This document shows, piece after piece, positions 62,101 through 64,000 of a DNA stretch of 64,000 nt (within the stretch, counting starts at the first letter, position 1; the number at the start of each line of letters is the position of its first letter). Location of the stretch: the NCBI RefSeq assembly GCF_036373705.1, contig NC_089857.1:30238284-30302283 (forward strand). Direction: 5' to 3'. Origin of the DNA: Amia ocellicauda (Eukaryota; Chordata; Actinopteri; Amiiformes; Amiidae). Made by a program: the position numbers and the translations under genes. The notes below the pieces were generated by a model. It ran no database searches and was not told the origin of the DNA. It worked only from the letters and a program-made list of their open reading frames with translations.

Positions 62101-63367
62101 ATAGAATAGGGTGTTTAGAGAATACAAAATATACAATTTCAGATGAGTCATTTATTTTTGCATTTTCAGTCGTCCTGCGTACCCCCTACTACACTTTCAA
62201 GTATCCCCTGTTTGAAAACCTCTGTACTATTATATAGAATAAACATATAATTGCATGTTAAAAAAAATATATATATATACTTTTTTTGTGATACCATTGT
62301 GCATGAAGAATCTCTTTCTATTGCATGAAGACAGATTTTTTAAATACATAATGTTGCTTCTTATTAAATCAAGCTTGTTTCACATAATGTATTATCATTA
62401 TTTTTACTTCAGGAAAATGTGCATCTAACTAACTAATCAAATATTGCTGGTGTTCTGCTGATAGGCCATCCCAAGACCAAGGCTTTCATCACCCATGGGG
62501 GTACCAATGGGATATACGAAGCTATATACCATGGCATCCCCATGGTGGGCATCCCAATGTTTGGTGACCAGCCAGACAACATGGTCCACATGAAGAGTAA
62601 AGGGGCTGCTGTGGTCCTAGATTTCAACAAGATGGAATCCAAAGACTTGGTGGAAGCCCTCAACACAGTGCTATATGACAAATCGTGAGTGTCATTTTCA
62701 CTGTGGTTTGTACAAGCGGTACCAGAGCTGTGTCAATACACCATCATGTGGAATAATGCGCTGTTCTGAAACAAAATGTTTTAGCTTTTAATTTCAATAG
62801 TTGAATTTGTGGAGATTAGATTAGATTACTAATGTGACATTTCAGAAGGTATCTGTTACAACAGTTATTAAAAGATGTACATGTTTTACAAGAGTACAAT
62901 ATAATTTATATGCAGAATGTTCATATTAAAGATATTCACATATATTAAACATATTCACATTGCAACATAGCCTTCCATGAGACTCAATGGTTAACAGAAC
63001 CTGAAACCTTGCATGTGCTATTCAGGGCTTCATTTCTGTATTTTTTTCTTGGGTAAAAATTCTTCCATTCTTTTTTTTTACTAGGTACAAAGAAAACATC
63101 ATGAAGCTATCAAGAATTCACCACGACCAGCCGATGTCACCGCTGGACACAGCTGTGTTCTGGATTGAGTTTGTGATGCGCCACAAAGGAGCAAAGCACC
63201 TGCGAGTACAAGCCCACAACCTGACCTGGTATCAGTACCACAGTCTGGATGTCATTGCTGTGCTGCTGGCCTGTGTGGCGGCAGTGACGTTCATCTTTAT
63301 AAAAACGTGTAGCTTCTGCTTCCGGAAATGCTGCAAGAGATCCAAAACAAAAAGCAAGAAGGAGTAA
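47564..63367 (+). CDS. UGT2-type UDP-glucuronosyltransferase locus with alternative first exons
   Basis: Three intact first exons (47564-48299, 52254-52977, 57203-57920) and two broken ones (about 54140-55866, about 56385-56800) precede constant exons 58351-58499, 58812-58943, 59986-60073, 62465-62684 and 63085-63367. Every intact first exon ends in one spare G before GT, and exon 2 starts in the matching phase, so any of them can splice to exon 2. Predicted proteins are 535, 531 and 529 residues, normal for the family. Exon 1 gives signal peptide, catalytic His and Asp and aglycone site. Exons 2-6 give the UDP-glucuronic acid site, membrane helix and a K-x-K-x-x ER-retention tail. These enzymes conjugate lipophilic substrates in the ER lumen. 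The six-exon pattern with 149/132/88/220-nt internal exons, and the exon 5-6 sequence, indicate UGT2 (UGT2A-like). UGT5 or UGT1 is less likely because exon 1 is about 720 nt and a separate 149-nt exon follows. Confidence 0.88.
48310..48381. repeat. (AT)n microsatellite next to exon 1a donor
   Basis: About 35 AT copies begin roughly 10 bp after the exon 1a splice donor and run into AGATAGATAGTTAGATACAT-type repeats. The long self-complementary tract could form a hairpin in the pre-mRNA close to the splice site. Confidence 0.96.
48680..48800. repeat. Degenerate (TTAC/TTAT)n tract
   Basis: Imperfect tetranucleotide repeats (ACTTATTTA, TTACTTACTTA types) in the intron after exon 1a. Confidence 0.7.
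49081..49165. repeat. Local repeat S, copy 1
   Basis: About 85 bp beginning GTTCAAAGTGTGCTCTGTAC, followed by AGAGGTGCAGA, recurs with scattered changes at 51111-51195. The similarity extends a little upstream with gaps. It lies just before the Tc1 remnant. Confidence 0.8.
49150..49630 (-). mobile_element. Degenerate Tc1-family remnant
   Basis: The region reads on the - strand as remains of a Tc1 transposase. Landmarks on the + strand are AATACTTTGTGGAAACACCT, GATCAGGGCTCTGACTGGGC, CAAGTGCCCCAGTCCCTGGC and CACCATGCTTCACAGCAGGG, the reverse complement of the KHGGG-coding block. An internal deletion joins the 5' part to the middle. Frames are broken and no clear terminal repeats were found. 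Confidence 0.7.
50973..51001. repeat. (GT)n microsatellite
   Basis: About 14 GT copies just upstream of local repeat S copy 2. Confidence 0.93.
51111..51195. repeat. Local repeat S, copy 2
   Basis: The second copy of the segment at 49081-49165, about 2.03 kb away and 1.1 kb upstream of UGT first exon 1b. The shared start is GTTCAAAGTGTGCTCTGTAC. Confidence 0.8.
51900..52253 (+). promoter_or_regulatory. Leader/promoter region of UGT exon 1b
   Basis: A TATA-like AAATAAAAGG near 51914 and a purine-rich stretch are followed by a possible splice acceptor (CTGTGCTACAG, ending 52230). An ATG at 52241 in a different frame has a weak context (T at -3, A at +4). The exon 1b ATG at 52254 has G at -3 and G at +4. 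So either a short leader or a spliced non-coding exon precedes exon 1b. Inferred only. Confidence 0.35.
52254..52977 (+). CDS. UGT alternative first exon 1b
   Basis: A 724-nt exon encodes 241 residues. Signal peptide about 1-24 ([19 protein letters not shown]). Then [15 protein letters not shown] with catalytic His35, [25 protein letters not shown] (catalytic Asp), [31 protein letters not shown] and [13 protein letters not shown]. It ends ATTGCAG before GTAAGT. Closest in wording to exon 1a in the C-terminal third ([13 protein letters not shown]). Intact. Confidence 0.94.
53640..53700. repeat. ATTATA-rich low-complexity tract
   Basis: Imperfect TATAATATTATAATTAT repeats between exons 1b and 1c. 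Confidence 0.75.
54140..55866 (+). pseudogene. UGT first exon 1c, broken and split by an insertion
   Basis: The readable parts are [18 protein letters not shown] and [17 protein letters not shown], a frameshift near 54270, then [20 protein letters not shown] with the catalytic Asp, and [21 protein letters not shown] 1231-bp insertion (54468-55698) follows. The frame resumes as [18 protein letters not shown] and ends [12 protein letters not shown] before a good GTAAGA donor. The first about 75 codons, including signal peptide and catalytic His, were not found upstream. Cannot encode an enzyme half. Confidence 0.9.
54468..55698. mobile_element. 1.23-kb insertion in exon 1c, LTR-like
   Basis: It interrupts the pseudo-exon cleanly: removing it with one flanking tetranucleotide gives the sequence found in sister exons. 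Flanks are GACG (54464-54467) and GACA (55699-55702), a probable 4-bp target duplication with one change. The ends read TGTCACC...ATGACA, so they start TG, end CA and share a 5-bp inverted end TGTCA/TGACA. This fits a solitary LTR. No coding domain was recognised, and a non-autonomous DNA element remains possible. Confidence 0.65.
56061..56129. repeat. (TAG)n(CAG)n(TAG)n compound microsatellite
   Basis: A TAG tract interrupted by about seven CAG copies lies between broken first exons 1c and 1d. Confidence 0.93.
56385..56800 (+). pseudogene. UGT first exon 1d, broken
   Basis: A readable relic begins [20 protein letters not shown] and continues [20 protein letters not shown]. After a shift it reads [12 protein letters not shown], where sister exons have Ser-Asp-Pro, so the catalytic Asp is Asn. 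A deletion removes the LGLPF/YSLRF region. It then reads [20 protein letters not shown], an in-frame TAG, and LKNLLYY to IEIT. The donor is AT instead of GT (56801-56802). The 5' half with the catalytic His is absent. No product expected. Confidence 0.9.
57140..57152 (+). promoter_or_regulatory. HNF1-like site upstream of exon 1e
   Basis: GTTAATCATTAAA matches the HNF1 consensus GTTAATNATTAAC at 12 of 13 positions. It lies 50 bp before the exon 1e start codon. HNF1 sites close to the start are known drivers of liver and gut expression of mammalian UGT1A and UGT2B first exons. Function here is inferred. Confidence 0.6.
57203..57920 (+). CDS. UGT alternative first exon 1e
   Basis: A 718-nt exon encodes 239 residues and is nearest to the constant exons. 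Signal peptide about 1-22 ([18 protein letters not shown]). Then [15 protein letters not shown] with catalytic His34, [25 protein letters not shown] with catalytic Asp151 (same number as in human UGT2B7), [32 protein letters not shown] and NMLFYWSQD. It has N-glycosylation sequons NAT at 51 and 58. It ends ATCTTAG before GTAAGA. More diverged from 1a and 1b than these are from each other. Confidence 0.94.
58351..58499 (+). CDS. UGT constant exon 2
   Basis: 149 nt, exactly the UGT2 exon 2 length. Encodes [20 protein letters not shown], then [14 protein letters not shown] and [14 protein letters not shown], the linker between N- and C-terminal domains. The leading two G complete the Gly codon begun by each first exon. 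Confidence 0.96.
58812..58943 (+). CDS. UGT constant exon 3
   Basis: 132 nt, phase 0 at both ends. Encodes [20 protein letters not shown] and [18 protein letters not shown], including the conserved FSLGSM turn at the start of the UDP-sugar-binding domain. Confidence 0.96.
59419..59800 (+). mobile_element. Tc1-like fragment, 3' truncated
   Basis: Starts after a TA with CAGTTAGGTCCATAAATATT, a Tc1-type terminal repeat. It soon passes into the very end of a transposase ([19 protein letters not shown], ending FATKY), so most of the gene is deleted. The right end is lost near 59800, where no matching inverted repeat is seen. It lies in the intron between UGT exons 3 and 4. Confidence 0.82.
59986..60073 (+). 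CDS. UGT constant exon 4
   Basis: 88 nt. Encodes [20 protein letters not shown] then DWIPQNDLL, the start of the UGT signature region (W-x-PQNDLLG). Confidence 0.96.
60311..60531. mobile_element. Palindromic MITE-like hairpin element
   Basis: The core is an inverted repeat with 35-nt arms (60385-60419 and 60424-60458) with one mismatch and a 4-nt loop. Weaker complementarity extends outward: GTCAGGAAAA near 60331 matches TTTTCTGAC near 60508, and GTGTCTTTT near 60313 matches AAAAGACAC near 60519. The whole reads as a fold-back, non-coding element in UGT intron 4. Family and exact ends are unknown. Confidence 0.7.
60878..62224 (-). mobile_element. hAT transposon, degenerate
   Basis: An exact 8-bp target duplication TACTATTA flanks it (60870-60877 and 62225-62232). 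Terminal inverted repeats are CAGGGGTTTTCAAC and, inverted, CAGAGGTTTTCAAA. Both the 8-bp duplication and the CAGxGGTTxTCAA ends are diagnostic of hAT. It is 1347 bp in UGT intron 4 and carries a broken transposase on the - strand. Confidence 0.93.
61050..61895 (-). pseudogene. hAT (ZBED-like) transposase relic
   Basis: On the - strand the order is [20 protein letters not shown], a zinc-finger segment [20 protein letters not shown] with RHLETKH (C-x2-C...H-x4-H), a stop, then [19 protein letters not shown]. Another frame gives [14 protein letters not shown] and [10 protein letters not shown] (the first catalytic Asp region). Near 61130-61290 it reads [20 protein letters not shown] and [13 protein letters not shown]. 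The C-terminal hAT dimerisation part is absent. Several stops and frameshifts make it non-coding. Confidence 0.85.
62465..62684 (+). CDS. UGT constant exon 5
   Basis: 220 nt. Encodes the core of the UGT signature: [20 protein letters not shown] and [16 protein letters not shown], with the Asp-Gln pair that binds the sugar moiety, then [19 protein letters not shown]. Ends in phase 2 before GTGAGT. Confidence 0.97.
63085..63367 (+). CDS. UGT constant exon 6, membrane anchor
   Basis: 283 nt including TAA. Encodes [38 protein letters not shown] and [13 protein letters not shown] transmembrane helix ([17 protein letters not shown]) and a short basic cytosolic tail ending KSKKE, a K-x-K-x-x ER-retention signal, follow. 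Very UGT2-like. Confidence 0.97.
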
Positions 63368-64000
63368 ATCTTTGCCACTGTGTTTGTGTCTTTTCACTTT
63401 TTCTCCTTTTATTAAAAATAATTTCTGAATATGTTGGATAAATGTGTGGTAGACAATTAGAAGTTATATATCCTGATCACAGTTCAGTATGTGAGTATTT
63501 GTTTTGGTCAGGCTTCTCTTATTGAGCTAGAGAACTTCATTGGTGAAAATCTAAAGATAAATTGTTAATTGACTGTTTTTCTTTTAGATACATTGACATA
63601 TATAATACATAGCACTGGGTGTAATGGCTTTTAAGATTATTTGATCTTTAATATGAACATTCTGATTATTATATATTAGATATTCTGTCTTTTATTGCTC
63701 TTATATACTTTTCCTTCAAGATTGCCTTAAAATCTGTACATAAATACAGAGACACTTGTTACATGTTCTAATTAACATTCATTTAAACTATTCAATTGAT
63801 GAAGTGATGGGAAATAAGATATTTTGCATTAGTGGTACTATTTACAGAACACACTCATCACACTAGAAGGATGCTATGCACTACTCTCTATGAGCATTAG
63901 CACCAAAGAAAAGCACTCTTACCTCTTCAGCACATTTGCCTAGTAGCACTTACTGTTCGAATTGAGGTAAGAGGTAAGGATAAGAGAGAAAACTTTGAAC
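63368..64000 (+). other. UGT 3' UTR and downstream
   Basis: No ORF of note. ATTAAA at 63411-63416 is a candidate polyadenylation signal close to the stop. The rest is AT-rich and featureless to the window end. Confidence 0.5.

Noticed and set aside
47564..63367. Locus as UGT1 or UGT5
   Set aside because: UGT1 has a first exon of about 855 nt that includes the exon 2 part; here a separate 149-nt exon 2 exists. Exon 5-6 sequence reads as UGT2. A UGT5 label would need a tree, so no symbol was given.

Overview
The window is ray-finned-fish nuclear genomic DNA. It is AT-rich, its genes are split by GT-AG introns, it carries long microsatellites, and it holds fish-type Tc1/mariner and hAT transposons. 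I cannot name the species. All recognised host genes are on the + strand.

Layout: (1) 1-17.5 kb holds the 3' part of FSD1L. Ten coding exons are visible, encoding the end of the COS-box region, a fibronectin III domain and a B30.2/SPRY domain; the 5' end lies left of the window. (2) 17.9-28.6 kb holds a complete FKTN (fukutin). Nine coding exons encode 457 residues behind a GC-box promoter region, and the last intron contains one Tc1-like transposon inserted inside another. (3) 28.7-36.2 kb is gene-free. (4) 36.2-39.5 kb holds TAL2: a 111-residue bHLH protein in one coding exon, with a probable upstream non-coding exon. (5) 39.5-47.5 kb is gene-free. (6) 47.5-63.4 kb holds a UGT2-type UDP-glucuronosyltransferase locus built like a cassette. 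Five first-exon copies (three intact, two broken) precede one set of constant exons 2-6, whose lengths of 149, 132, 88 and 220 nt plus a terminal exon match the UGT2 pattern.

FSD1L-FKTN-TAL2 is the order known from human 9q31, so the first 39 kb is an ancient syntenic block. The UGT cluster follows TAL2, where human has TMEM38B. In the UGT locus each first exon supplies the signal peptide, catalytic His and Asp, and the substrate-binding half. The shared exons supply the UDP-sugar-binding half, the membrane anchor and an ER-retention tail. By phase, each intact first exon can splice to exon 2, giving proteins of 535, 531 and 529 residues. One broken first exon is split by a 1.23-kb insertion with a probable 4-bp target duplication. 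The other has a destroyed splice donor, an in-frame stop and a catalytic Asp-to-Asn change.

No bacterial-type operon, CRISPR array, rRNA or tRNA gene was seen. The most interesting structures are the UGT cassette array, the nested Tc1 pair, a 23-nt FSD1L microexon, a hAT element with a perfect 8-bp target duplication, and an HNF1-like site just upstream of the last UGT first exon.
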